Below the pieces are notes generated by a model. It searched no databases. It was given only the letters and a program-made list of their open reading frames with translations, and was not told the origin of the DNA. Shown here piece by piece: positions 1 through 8,898 of a stretch of DNA of 64,000 nucleotides. This DNA comes from Rhodohalobacter sp. 614A (lineage in GTDB: Bacteria > Bacteroidota > Rhodothermia > Balneolales > Balneolaceae), in the NCBI RefSeq assembly GCF_021462415.1, contig NZ_JAKEDS010000002.1:124001-188000 (forward strand), read 5' to 3'. The first letter of the stretch is position 1, and every line of letters starts with the position of its first letter. The position numbers and the translations under genes are program-made.

Positions 1-1
1 T

Positions 2-775
2 TTTCTCTTCAATGATGAAGATGCCATGATACGGATCGACATGAGTGAATATATGGAAAAACACAGTGTGAGCCGATTGATTGGCGCACCTCCGGGATAT
101 GTTGGATACGACGAAGGCGGTCAGTTGACAGAAGCCGTTCGAAGAAAACCGTATTCGGTGGTGCTGTTGGATGAAATCGAGAAAGCTCATCCGGATGCAT
201 TCAACATTTTATTGCAGGTTCTGGATGACGGGAGGTTAACCGATAACAAAGGCGTGACAGTCGATTTCACGAATACCATTGTGATTATGACGAGTAACAT
301 CGGTTCTCATTTGATTTCTGACCAGATCGAGAAAACCGGTGGAGAGATGGACGAGGAAATGTACAGAACTCTTCAGGATGAGTTGCTGGATCAACTGAGA
401 AAAACCATTCGTCCAGAGTTTCTGAACCGGATTGATGATGTGGTTATTTTCCATCCGCTCAATCAAAAACACATTCGTTCTATTGTGGATATTCAGCTTA
501 AACGCGTCGAAAAAATGCTTTTACGCAACAAAGTTTCACTTTCAGTAACCGACAAAGTGAAAGACTGGCTGGCCAAGCGTGGATACGATCCGGTTTATGG
601 TGCACGGCCGCTCAAGCGGCTTATTCAAACCGAAATCGTTAACCAGTTAGCCAAGCAACTGATTAAGCGGGATGACGACTCACAACATATTGAGTACGAA
701 GCAACGGTCAGCAAAGACGGAAACCGCCTCGAATTTGCAGAAGTGTTCAGCGATGCCGAAGCGTGGGCGGATTAA
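2..775 (+). CDS. clpB: ATP-dependent chaperone ClpB, C-terminal part (5' end outside window)
   Basis: This is the last ~257 residues of a Hsp100 AAA+ disaggregase, which threads aggregated proteins through its hexameric pore together with DnaK. The reading frame is open from base 2, so the start lies off the left edge. Visible are the pore-loop stretch [20 protein letters not shown], the D2 Walker [12 protein letters not shown] near visible residues 53-63, the sensor-1 stretch [10 protein letters not shown], the [10 protein letters not shown] segment, and the C-terminal small-domain motif [13 protein letters not shown]. The wording of sensor 1 and the C-terminus fits ClpB better than ClpC, and no ClpP-binding loop was recognised in the visible part. 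ClpC or another Clp ATPase cannot be fully excluded without the N-terminal half. Confidence 0.9.
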   Translation, partial: FLFNDEDAMIRIDMSEYMEKHSVSRLIGAPPGYVGYDEGGQLTEAVRRKPYSVVLLDEIEKAHPDAFNILLQVLDDGRLTDNKGVTVDFTNTIVIMTSNIGSHLISDQIEKTGGEMDEEMYRTLQDELLDQLRKTIRPEFLNRIDDVVIFHPLNQKHIRSIVDIQLKRVEKMLLRNKVSLSVTDKVKDWLAKRGYDPVYGARPLKRLIQTEIVNQLAKQLIKRDDDSQHIEYEATVSKDGNRLEFAEVFSDAEAWAD

Positions 776-817
776 TGAGAGAAAAGTGAAAGGTGAAAAG
801 ACAGAAGAGAGCACATG

Positions 818-905
818 TCATTGCGAGTGAGTTTGCGAACGGGGCAATCCCCTAAACTGGAATCAGGAGATTGCTGCGGTGTCGCTATGCTCCTCCTCGC
901 AATGA
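818..905. repeat. Intergenic inverted-repeat element (MITE/REP-like)
   Basis: An 88-bp palindromic unit sits between clpB and the DUF1761 gene. Its ends are perfect 10-bp inverted repeats, TCATTGCGAG (818-827) and CTCGCAATGA (896-905). An inner stem pairs GCAATCCCC (844-852) with GGAGATTGC (866-874), with one G-U pair. I recall similar 'cattgcgag...gcaatc' units scattered between genes in Bacteroidota and related genomes. It appears only once here, so dispersal is an inference. Confidence 0.6.
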
Positions 906-935
906 TTTTTTAATGCCTATTCAATTTTTTCTTCA

Positions 936-1346
936 TTACCACCACCCGAGAACCAGGCCTGCCAACACCAATCCCACAACATGATATCCATTATCCAAAA
1001 AGTGCAGCTTCATCGGGATATTGGTAAAAATTCCGGTTGTTCCGGCAAGTGAAAAAACAAATCCAGCACCGGCGCCAAACCCTATTAAAGCGCCATTTCC
1101 GGCGCTGTTTACTCCAAGTACGGTGATAAACATTGCAAGGGAAATGACCCCGATGAATTGCAGGATAACCGAATAAAGATAAATAACAGGATTTGGTTGC
1201 TCCATGGTTTCTTTATCCAGATTTCGGAGCTTCATCCAGATATTTCCAAAAAGCACGGGGCTATACCAAAGCGCCCCTAAAACAAAATACACTACTGTTG
1301 CTACAAGTATCGAAAGCCAATTGAGAGAAGAAAGCAGTTCAGACAT
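936..1346 (-). CDS. DUF1761 domain-containing membrane protein
   Basis: A 136-residue integral membrane protein with about four hydrophobic segments, near residues 8-28, 54-79, 85-106 and 118-135. The N-terminal FVLGALWYSPVLFGNIWMK is the characteristic opening of the DUF1761 family, whose biochemical role is unknown. The length is normal for the family. It is a single gene on the minus strand, downstream of the M29 aminopeptidase, with about 100 bp and a small hairpin between them. No substrate or partner can be inferred from the neighbours. Confidence 0.75.
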   Translation of the reverse strand: MSELLSSLNWLSILVATVVYFVLGALWYSPVLFGNIWMKLRNLDKETMEQPNPVIYLYSVILQFIGVISLAMFITVLGVNSAGNGALIGFGAGAGFVFSLAGTTGIFTNIPMKLHFLDNGYHVVGLVLAGLVLGWW

Positions 1347-1417
1347 GAGTGTAGTTATTAGGTGAAAGTTTCACCCTATTTAGCTAAGAAAATCTGAAAA
1401 AACAATAGAGCTCTGTT

Positions 1418-1436
1418 AAGCTGTCATAAACAGCTT
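1418..1436 (-). terminator. Possible weak terminator hairpin after the M29 gene
   Basis: AAGCTGT (1418-1424) pairs with ACAGCTT (1430-1436) around a 5-nt loop, 17 nt beyond the stop codon of the minus-strand aminopeptidase. There is no good U-tract on that strand, so termination is only a suggestion. Confidence 0.3.
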
Positions 1437-1452
1437 TTCAAGACAATCTTCC

Positions 1453-2553
1453 TCAAAGCAGTGTATCAGGATTCAGTCCTTTCAGTTCATCCTTTACAAA
1501 AGTTCGTCCTTCACGAATAAGTTCTCCATCGCAATAAACATCCGGACCGATGCAGACCAAATCCCAGTGAATGTTGCTGGAATTTCCGTTTGGAGCAATG
1601 GCATAATCTTTTCCAAGCGTAAGGTGATTTGAGCCGTAGATTTTTTCATCAAACAGAATATCGTACATCGGTTTTTCAATAACCGGGTTGAGACCAAAAC
1701 TGAATTCACCAAATCGCCTTGCGCCTTCATCGGTATCCAGAATTTCTTCTAGCGCTGTATTGTTTGAGGAATCAAAATCTACAACCACACCGTTTTTCAC
1801 CTCAAGTTTCACAAACTCAAATGGTTTTCCCTGGTAAACGGATGGGGCATAAGTGATATGACCATTCACAGAATCGAGAATGGGGGAGGAGAATAGTTCA
1901 CCATCCGGAATATTTCTCTTGCCGAAACATGGAATCCAGTTCTGTCCTTTGACGGAGAACTCAATGTCAGTGCCATCTCCTTTCATTCGAATTATATCTG
2001 TTTTGCGCAACAGTTCTTCGAGCGGTTTCATGGCGTGCTCAAGTTTTTCATAATCAAAAATACAGGCGTCGTAATAGAACTTGCGGAATTTTTCAGTCGG
2101 CATCTTTGCATTCATGGCAAAAGCTGGTGAGGGATATCTCAACACCACCCAGTTTGTATGCTCAACTCTTTGCTTAAAGTGAACGGGATTCAGGAATTGT
2201 TTGGAATACGCGCTGTTTGCATCCTTCGGAACACCAGAATTTTCATAAATATTTTCAGCCGCCCGAATTCCCACAAAGGCGTCCATCTGTTTCATGAGAG
2301 GAAGTTGGTCAACCTCGGCCTGGTTTTTCCAGAAGTCTTCATCGCCATTTTCCAGTAATACCCGGTTAATTTCCGGATCTTCAATTTTAATAAATGGATT
2401 TGCGCTTCGCTTTCTCACCTCTTCAACCAGCGCTCTTAATAATCCGATTCCATTCAGCCCAATCAGTTGAAGCATAATGTTTTGTCCGGATTCAAGTTCG
2501 GTGCTGTGATCCAAAAGTTTTTGTGCAAGTTGTTGATCTTCCTGAGTATACAT
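1453..2553 (-). CDS. M29 family aminopeptidase (thermophilic aminopeptidase / AmpS type)
   Basis: A 366-residue cytoplasmic metallo-aminopeptidase that removes N-terminal residues from peptides using a two-metal centre. The family signatures are present in order: MKGDGTDIEFSVKG near residue 190, GEFSFGLNP near 282 (metal-ligand Glu), NHLTLGKDY near 308 (His) and NIHWDLVC near 326 (His and Asp). There is no signal peptide. The length is slightly shorter than the ~400 residues usual for M29, but all recognisable ligands are kept. It lies 9 bp downstream of the ABC ATPase on the same strand, so the two are probably co-transcribed. No functional link between them is obvious. Confidence 0.88.
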   Translation of the reverse strand: MYTQEDQQLAQKLLDHSTELESGQNIMLQLIGLNGIGLLRALVEEVRKRSANPFIKIEDPEINRVLLENGDEDFWKNQAEVDQLPLMKQMDAFVGIRAAENIYENSGVPKDANSAYSKQFLNPVHFKQRVEHTNWVVLRYPSPAFAMNAKMPTEKFRKFYYDACIFDYEKLEHAMKPLEELLRKTDIIRMKGDGTDIEFSVKGQNWIPCFGKRNIPDGELFSSPILDSVNGHITYAPSVYQGKPFEFVKLEVKNGVVVDFDSSNNTALEEILDTDEGARRFGEFSFGLNPVIEKPMYDILFDEKIYGSNHLTLGKDYAIAPNGNSSNIHWDLVCIGPDVYCDGELIREGRTFVKDELKGLNPDTLL

Positions 2554-2562
2554 TTTAGTCTT

Positions 2563-3183
2563 TTATGATTTTGACAGTTCTATAATTTCGTTACAGAGTG
2601 CAAGCTCCTCTTTTTGGTTGGAGGCAATCAGCACCATTCGGTTTCGGCTGCTGAATTTTTCCACAAGATCTTTAACCACATCTTTCCCTGCTTCATCCAG
2701 GTTTGATCCGGGCTCATCCAGCATTAAAATTTCAGGATCATGAATAATTGCCGCCGCCAGCTTAATTCGTTGCTGCTGACCGGTTGACAAGTCTCCATAA
2801 TGAAGTTCAGTGAGTTTATCGGCTCCTAACGGCTGCAGAACATCTTTCAATACGTTATCCTTCAAAGAGCGAACTTTTATGATGAAATCGAGATTTTCAC
2901 GAACGGTCAATTCCTCATACAACTGTACATATGGAGCTGCATAACCGAGAGAATTCTTTAAGCCCGCTCGTTCAAGTTCCTTGTTATTCATCATCCATTT
3001 AACAGAACCGGTTGTGGGTTTCATCAGACCGGCCAGGCATCTCAAAAGAGTAGATTTTCCCGAGCCGTTCATTCCGGCAATTCCCAGTACGGTGGTGTCT
3101 GTTTTTATGGAAAGGCCGGAGAACACGGTCTTTCTGCCGAATCTTTTTTCAAGGTTTTCTGTAATCAATTGTATCATTGCCAA
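2563..3183 (-). CDS. ABC transporter ATP-binding protein (CcmA-like), no adjacent permease
   Basis: A 206-residue nucleotide-binding subunit. It has Walker A GMNGSGKSTLLR near residues 36-47, the ABC signature as LSTGQQQR (an LSTGQ variant of LSGGQ), Walker B EILMLDEPGSNLDE, and an H-loop region where the expected His is replaced (MVLIASNQKEE). The short length and overall pattern resemble the heme-exporter ATPase CcmA, but no CcmB/CcmC permease lies next to it, so the substrate is unknown. Two Met codons (3183 and 3177) could serve as start. It is transcribed divergently from the acidic-protein gene and leads into the M29 aminopeptidase. Confidence 0.8.
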   Translation of the reverse strand: MAMIQLITENLEKRFGRKTVFSGLSIKTDTTVLGIAGMNGSGKSTLLRCLAGLMKPTTGSVKWMMNNKELERAGLKNSLGYAAPYVQLYEELTVRENLDFIIKVRSLKDNVLKDVLQPLGADKLTELHYGDLSTGQQQRIKLAAAIIHDPEILMLDEPGSNLDEAGKDVVKDLVEKFSSRNRMVLIASNQKEELALCNEIIELSKS

Positions 3184-3319
3184 AAGGTAGGCTGAGATGA
3201 AGCAAAAAGAAAAGAATTTTTAAAATGCCAGAGTAATTTTCTAAGAAATAGGAAATGTGATAAATTCCATTAATAGCATCATTTACCATTTGACAATGTA
3301 ACCCCATTTCTACTCAACT

Positions 3320-5272
3320 ATGGAGCAGTTTGCTGAACAAATCACAGAAAGTTTAATTCAACAGCTATCCAAAGAAGCTGATTTTTTTACCCCTCAGGAA
3401 CTGCTCTCATACGGTATTTCCAGTGTGGTTGTAGAAACATTAAGAAGAAATGTTGTGTCTACAATTGAGTCTGGTATGAATTTGCCTGCAACCGATTGGG
3501 TTCAAACAGACTCTGAAAAAGTATTGGCTGCCTGGAATGTTTTCGTGGATGTATCCAAACAACACATCAGGATTCCGGCATCCAGAATTTCCAACCTGTT
3601 GGAAGAAGCCGTAGAGCAATGCCTTGAGCTGGCATTGAAACCGAGACAATCTGTTCCGGAAATTATTTTCAAAACCCGCAAGACAATTGACCCGGAAACT
3701 GCAAAAATGCGTGTTGCAGCTCTTGTGGTGAATCAACAATTGGGTCTTGCTCTTTTGAGATATATGGAAAAGAAAGAGAAGCCGGAGCTTTCTCTTGATG
3801 AGGCCCGCGAACTCATCAGAAAGATAGATGAGAAATTGGTTGAGAATTATCATCCGTTAAACTGGGCACAGTCATTAAAACCTGTTTTTGAATTAGCAGG
3901 TTCTGCCGTGCATTCCGAGCTCTTTCGCATGTATTTTGAAGACAAAGAAAAACTCGGCATTGCCCGAAAGTTTGATCTTCTGGAGAAGGATTTGAATGAG
4001 ACGGAATTCATTGAATTTATGAGTTCAGCCGACTTATTGGATGTTGACGATTTTGAAGATTCCCAATCCGAACTGTTTGTTACGGATGAAGAGATTCCTA
4101 CTCAGACTGAATATGAAGAAGAGGACTCTTTTGAAGAGGAATCTGTGGAGCTGGATGAGGAAAAAGTGAATTCTGAATTCCTTGAGGAGGATGAGCCTCC
4201 TTTTGATTTGGAAGATGAAAATGAACCGGAAGAACAGCCCGTTTTTGAAGATAAAATATTTGAAGAGGCTGACGAAGAGGAACAGGAAACTATTCAACAG
4301 GATTACCCCTCAGAAGACGAGGAGCTAGAGGATGAAGAATCTGAAATAGAAGAATCCGAAGATCTTGATCTTGAGGACGAGACAACTCAAAAAGAGGAAA
4401 ATATTGTCAATCTGTTTTCACAAATTACAAAAGAGGAAGATGATGGGGACCTCTATTACCTCGAAAAAGAAGAAGAGAGTCGTTTGTCACTTGTGGAACC
4501 TGAAGAAGAGGACGATGACGATAATATTACTCTTCTGAACAAATTCATGTTTGATGAAAGCGTGTCAGATAATGATGAAGATTTTGAAGACGAAAGTGAA
4601 AACGAGATCCGACCGAAAAAAGAACCGTCATCCATTTATGACGAAATGAATCTTGTTAAGGAAAATCATCAGAGAAATGAAAGAGCGCCGGAAGTTTTTG
4701 ATGAAATTTCTGATGAGGAAGATGCAGGAGATGAAGAAGACGAATCGGATGAAGGTCTCTCATACAAAATTGAAACGAGAGAAGAAGAGGCTGAAGATGC
4801 TTTAGAGGAATCTCAACCTGTAGAAAATGAAGCGGAAGAACCTGATGCGGAAAGTGAAGAAGATCTGCCTATGTGGCGATCATTTTTGGAGAGGGATGAT
4901 CTTGAAACCGATTCAGGTTATGAATATGAGGATGAAGACGATGATGAAGAAGAATTCGAAGACGAGGAGGAATTTATAGAGGAACCGATTTATGATCTGA
5001 CCGTCTCCGAACCCGATCCCGAAGAAAAACTCAGGGATATTTCGAAATGGATGGATGATGAGAAAGATCGGTTTATAGAAGAAATTTTTAGAAGTTCTGA
5101 AGTTGCGTACGAACAGGCACTCATCGAAATTTTGGATTTTGATAGCTGGAAAAGTGCGTCGCATTATCTTGAAAGGGAGGTTTTTTCGAGAAATAGAATA
5201 GATGTGTATGATGAAGCCGCGGTAGATTTTACCGATCGATTGCACAGCTATTTTATGGAAAACAAATCATAA
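3320..5272 (+). CDS. Hypothetical protein with a long Glu/Asp-rich central region
   Basis: I do not recognise this 650-residue protein. Residues 1 to about 235 look folded and helical. Residues from about 235 to 570 are low-complexity and dominated by Glu and Asp, with short runs such as EEDDDDN and DEDDDEEEFEDEEEF. The last ~80 residues look folded again, with ordinary helical composition (WMDDEKDRFIEEIF, ILDFDSWKSASHYLE). There is no signal peptide or membrane segment. It ends 20 bp before the acyl-CoA carboxylase gene, so the two are probably one transcript. The net charge is strongly negative. The acidic linker may be a flexible spacer or bind basic partners or cations, but the sequence does not show which. 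Confidence 0.75.
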   Translation: MEQFAEQITESLIQQLSKEADFFTPQELLSYGISSVVVETLRRNVVSTIESGMNLPATDWVQTDSEKVLAAWNVFVDVSKQHIRIPASRISNLLEEAVEQCLELALKPRQSVPEIIFKTRKTIDPETAKMRVAALVVNQQLGLALLRYMEKKEKPELSLDEARELIRKIDEKLVENYHPLNWAQSLKPVFELAGSAVHSELFRMYFEDKEKLGIARKFDLLEKDLNETEFIEFMSSADLLDVDDFEDSQSELFVTDEEIPTQTEYEEEDSFEEESVELDEEKVNSEFLEEDEPPFDLEDENEPEEQPVFEDKIFEEADEEEQETIQQDYPSEDEELEDEESEIEESEDLDLEDETTQKEENIVNLFSQITKEEDDGDLYYLEKEEESRLSLVEPEEEDDDDNITLLNKFMFDESVSDNDEDFEDESENEIRPKKEPSSIYDEMNLVKENHQRNERAPEVFDEISDEEDAGDEEDESDEGLSYKIETREEEAEDALEESQPVENEAEEPDAESEEDLPMWRSFLERDDLETDSGYEYEDEDDDEEEFEDEEEFIEEPIYDLTVSEPDPEEKLRDISKWMDDEKDRFIEEIFRSSEVAYEQALIEILDFDSWKSASHYLEREVFSRNRIDVYDEAAVDFTDRLHSYFMENKS

Positions 5273-5292
5273 CATGACTAATCGAGATTACC

Positions 5293-6843
5293 ATGTCAGA
5301 AAATGGAAAAGTGGAGCGACTAAAAAAGCTCAGAGAGGAAACAAAGAAGGGTGGAGGCGAAGCCCGGATACAAAAACAGCATGACAAGGGGAAGTTAACG
5401 GCAAGAGAACGAATTGATATTCTCGTTGACAAAGGAAGCTTTGAAGAAATTGACGCTTTTGTTACACACAGGAGCCAGGCTTTTGGGTTAGATGGACAAC
5501 AGGTGATGGGAGATGGCGTAGTTACCGGTTTTGGAAAAATTGAAGGCCGACCGGTGTATATATTCAGCCAGGATTTTACCGTTTTTGGCGGGTCTTTATC
5601 AGAAACGCATGCCGAGAAAATTTGCAAAATTATGGATTTGGCTGTGAAGAATGGAATCCCGATAATTGGCCTGAATGACTCGGGAGGGGCACGTATCCAG
5701 GAGGGGGTAAGTTCGCTTGGAGGATATGCAGAAGTGTTCTGGAGAAATTCAATGGCATCCGGTGTGATTCCGCAAATTTCTGCTGTGATGGGTCCATGCG
5801 CAGGCGGAGCGGTTTACAGTCCGGCCCTTACTGATTTTGTTTTTATGGTAAAAAACACGAGCTACATGTTTGTAACGGGCCCTAACGTAGTGAAAACTGT
5901 GACTCATGAAGAAGTGACGTCCGAAGATTTGGGAGGCGCCTCTGCGCATGCTACAAAATCCGGCGTGGCACACATTACCAGCGAAAACGATGCCGAATGT
6001 CTGCGGCAGATTCGCCAGATGATGAGTTATATTCCGCAAAATTGTGAAGAAAAAGTACCGGCTCAAAAATCAGTAGAACCCGATTCCAAAAAAGCTGCCA
6101 AGTTGGATGAACTGGTTCCTTTAAATCCCAATAAACCCTACGATATCAAAGATGCTATCAAGGGTGTGATGGATAAGGATTCCTTTTTCGAAGTTCATGA
6201 AGAATATGCCGATAATATCGTGGTTGGTTTTGCAAGGCTGGATGGAAGAACTGTTGGGATTGTTGCAAATCAGCCATTGTCTTTAGCAGGTGTGCTTGAT
6301 ATAGATGCTTCCTTGAAAGGTGCGCGGTTTGTTCGATTTTGTGATGCGTTTAATATTCCGCTCGTTGTATTTGAAGACGTTCCCGGATTTTTGCCCGGCA
6401 CTGATCAGGAGTGGGGTGGAATCATCAAACATGGAGCCAAGCTTCTCTATGCATTTTGTGAAGCAACCGTTCCTAAAATGACGGTCATCACCCGAAAAGC
6501 TTATGGTGGTGCGTATGATGTGATGAACTCCAAACATGTTCGGGCAGATTACAACGTGGCCTGGCCAACATCAGAAATTGCCGTAATGGGAACCAAAGGC
6601 GCTGTTGAAATTATCTTCAGGAAAGAAATTGAAAGTGCCGATGATCCCGCAGCGAAACAGAAAGAGCTTGAGGATGAGTATAACAAGGAATTCGCTCATC
6701 CATACAGAGCGGCTGCCCGGGGATTTATTGACGATGTAATTTTGCCGTCGGAAACAAGAGAAAAACTGATTAAAGCGTTCGAACTTTGCCAGAACAAGGT
6801 AGATTGTGTTCCCAAGAAGAAACACGATAATTTGCCGATATAA
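5293..6843 (+). CDS. Acyl-CoA carboxylase subunit beta (carboxyltransferase, PccB-like)
   Basis: A 516-residue biotin-dependent carboxyltransferase that moves CO2 from carboxybiotin to propionyl-CoA or a related acyl-CoA. Both crotonase-fold halves are present: GGARIQEGV and [14 protein letters not shown] in the N-terminal half, and [20 protein letters not shown] and [11 protein letters not shown] in the C-terminal half. The length is typical. The biotin carboxylase/BCCP alpha subunit is not beside it. A decarboxylase role (MmdA) is an alternative that sequence alone does not exclude. It follows the acidic protein by 20 bp and probably shares its promoter. The start [16 protein letters not shown] matches the usual N-terminus of the family. 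Confidence 0.9.
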   Translation: MSENGKVERLKKLREETKKGGGEARIQKQHDKGKLTARERIDILVDKGSFEEIDAFVTHRSQAFGLDGQQVMGDGVVTGFGKIEGRPVYIFSQDFTVFGGSLSETHAEKICKIMDLAVKNGIPIIGLNDSGGARIQEGVSSLGGYAEVFWRNSMASGVIPQISAVMGPCAGGAVYSPALTDFVFMVKNTSYMFVTGPNVVKTVTHEEVTSEDLGGASAHATKSGVAHITSENDAECLRQIRQMMSYIPQNCEEKVPAQKSVEPDSKKAAKLDELVPLNPNKPYDIKDAIKGVMDKDSFFEVHEEYADNIVVGFARLDGRTVGIVANQPLSLAGVLDIDASLKGARFVRFCDAFNIPLVVFEDVPGFLPGTDQEWGGIIKHGAKLLYAFCEATVPKMTVITRKAYGGAYDVMNSKHVRADYNVAWPTSEIAVMGTKGAVEIIFRKEIESADDPAAKQKELEDEYNKEFAHPYRAAARGFIDDVILPSETREKLIKAFELCQNKVDCVPKKKHDNLPI

Positions 6844-6908
6844 ACGGACTACAGTTCGTCAAGTTGTGAATTAAGAATTAAGTTTATTGACAACGAGAGT
6901 AGGACGAA

Positions 6909-6968
6909 TCATCGGATGGGCGAATAAGCTTGAGGATTTAAAGTTTTGATATAAAACTCATCCGATGA
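6909..6968. repeat. Inverted repeat in convergent intergenic region
   Basis: TCATCGGATG (6909-6918) and CATCCGATGA (6959-6968) are perfect 10-bp inverted copies separated by 40 bp, between the convergent carboxylase and CRTAC1 genes. No T-tract follows, so this may be a regulatory site or a remnant rather than a terminator. Confidence 0.4.
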
Positions 6969-7074
6969 ACGCTTGAGCCAGTTCAAGGAGTGTATTCTCA
7001 CGATCTGCGCGTTATTTTATGGCATTATAAACGGTAAAAATGGAGCCGATTGAATGAACATTGGAGCTTCTTTT

Positions 7075-8814
7075 TTATTCATCTTTAGTTGGCTTAACAG
7101 CCCCTTCCCTGAAGTGATGAATCCTGTTCATTTCCAGATTGGTTAAAGTATCGTCTCTGCCAGACGGCCATTGAATCACCAACGTATCTATGGATGATTC
7201 TCCCAATCCAAAAAAAAGAGATTTACTGCCGGAACTGACGTATGAATTGCCGGCTTTTACGGTTTGCATTTGAACCTGTCTGTCTCTTCGTTTAACAATG
7301 GCCCGCACTCCAATGGCATCCCGGTTCGAGAGAGTACCTTCAAAATCGAGCCGAACCCAGTTGTTTCCAGTTGATTGGTTTTTGATAAGCTGTGAGGTGT
7401 CTCCATTAATGTTCGAGAAAATCAGATCGGGAGTTCCCGATCGGTCAAAATCGGTTACAGCCAGCCCTCTCGTCATTGCATGGTTTGGAAATTGCACAAT
7501 CTCGTCTGTGACATTCTGAAACGATTCATTTCCTCGGTTTTTGAAGAATAGATTTTTTGCTTCTAATTCATCTTCAGGCTGCCAGAGCGGTCCGTTCCCC
7601 ATCACCAAATCCTGGTGACCGTCGAGGTCCAGGTCAATAAAAACGACTCCCCAGCCGGATACACGGGCGCTGGGCATGATTCCGGTTTGGTAGGTTACAT
7701 AATCAAAACGAAGATTTCCGTAATTTTTGAAAAGGCTGGCCATTTGTCCAATGAGGTTCGTGGTTACAAGATCAACTTCTCCACTATGATTAAAATCAAC
7801 CGCATCTACTCCCATGCTGCTTTTGGCTTCATCTACAAAGGCGGCAATTCCTACCTCCGAAAATGTTCCGTCTTTTTTATTAATGTACAACCTGTTTGGC
7901 GACAGATCATTTGCGATATATATATCCGGCCAACGATCATTGTTAAAATCCGTCCAAACCGCTGAGAGTCCTTTTCCATCTTCGCGATGCCTGTGAGCAT
8001 CCTGGTTATTAACCCCGCTTTCTGCCGATACGTTTTGAAATGTGCCGTCACCATTATTTCTCAAAAGGATCGTTGGCTGGGCATTGTAATGTATCGGTAT
8101 GAGAGATCCCCGACCATAGTAACGGGAATCATTGATATCCCAGTCTACATTGTTGATAAGCAATAAATCCAGGAATCCGTCACGATCATAATCAGCTGAA
8201 GAGGCTGCAGCCACCATACACGGAAAATCACCGCAATATCCCTCGAGATTTACATTGGCTGAATGGGTAACATTTGTAAAGACACCAGCTTCATTTCGAA
8301 AAAGTTCGCCGCCGTTGTAGGCTGTTACATACAAATCCTGATGCCCGTCATTATTATAATCAAAAAAAAGTGCTCCAATCGGGTATCCCTTTATTTGATC
8401 CAGCCCCGATTCCCGGGTGATATCTTTAAATGTTCCATCACCAAGATTTCGAAATAACGCTGAGGATGTAGACAACTCTTCGGGAACTTCTTCAAACGAC
8501 GGCATATTTGTAAAAAACAGGTCCTCCCAGCCGTCACCGTCAATATCACCCACGGCAACACCTCCGCCCATTACTTCCAGGTAGGAAGGATTGTTTTGGT
8601 TGATTTTGGGTCGTTTAAATAATTCAAGTCCTGCCTGCGCAGTTACATCCGAAATACGAATCGGATGGTTGTTAGGAGAAAAACTTTGAAGAAATGAAAT
8701 TTGATAAACTCCGGTAACGTGAGCTATCAACAGAAGCAAGACAGATCCCGATAAGCATAGTATCGCGATTGTCCGCCATGAAAACCGCCCTGATTTTGTT
8801 GACCTGGAAAGCAT
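7075..8814 (-). CDS. CRTAC1 family protein (FG-GAP/VCBS repeats plus ASPIC/UnbV domain)
   Basis: A 579-residue extracytoplasmic protein with an N-terminal signal anchor (ILCLSGSVLLLLIAHVTG). It carries at least seven FG-GAP/VCBS calcium-loop repeats, such as DIDGDGWEDLFF, DYNNDGHQDLYV and DLDLDGHQDLVMGNG, which form a beta-propeller. An ASPIC/UnbV domain ends it (NRDAIGVRAIVKRR, then WPSGRDDTLTNL). The frame stays open to a Met at 8913, but I chose ATG 8814 because it puts the signal segment near the N-terminus and avoids overlapping the divergent gene. Members of this family are often found near SusC/SusD genes, as here. Their molecular function is unknown. Confidence 0.87.
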   Translation of the reverse strand: MLSRSTKSGRFSWRTIAILCLSGSVLLLLIAHVTGVYQISFLQSFSPNNHPIRISDVTAQAGLELFKRPKINQNNPSYLEVMGGGVAVGDIDGDGWEDLFFTNMPSFEEVPEELSTSSALFRNLGDGTFKDITRESGLDQIKGYPIGALFFDYNNDGHQDLYVTAYNGGELFRNEAGVFTNVTHSANVNLEGYCGDFPCMVAAASSADYDRDGFLDLLLINNVDWDINDSRYYGRGSLIPIHYNAQPTILLRNNGDGTFQNVSAESGVNNQDAHRHREDGKGLSAVWTDFNNDRWPDIYIANDLSPNRLYINKKDGTFSEVGIAAFVDEAKSSMGVDAVDFNHSGEVDLVTTNLIGQMASLFKNYGNLRFDYVTYQTGIMPSARVSGWGVVFIDLDLDGHQDLVMGNGPLWQPEDELEAKNLFFKNRGNESFQNVTDEIVQFPNHAMTRGLAVTDFDRSGTPDLIFSNINGDTSQLIKNQSTGNNWVRLDFEGTLSNRDAIGVRAIVKRRDRQVQMQTVKAGNSYVSSGSKSLFFGLGESSIDTLVIQWPSGRDDTLTNLEMNRIHHFREGAVKPTKDE

Positions 8815-8898
8815 GTTATGATTTGTTTGAAAAAAAACACATAATGGAAAATCCGTGTGGAATTTGAACAGAGTATTCAGGTAAAGAATGATAAATAA

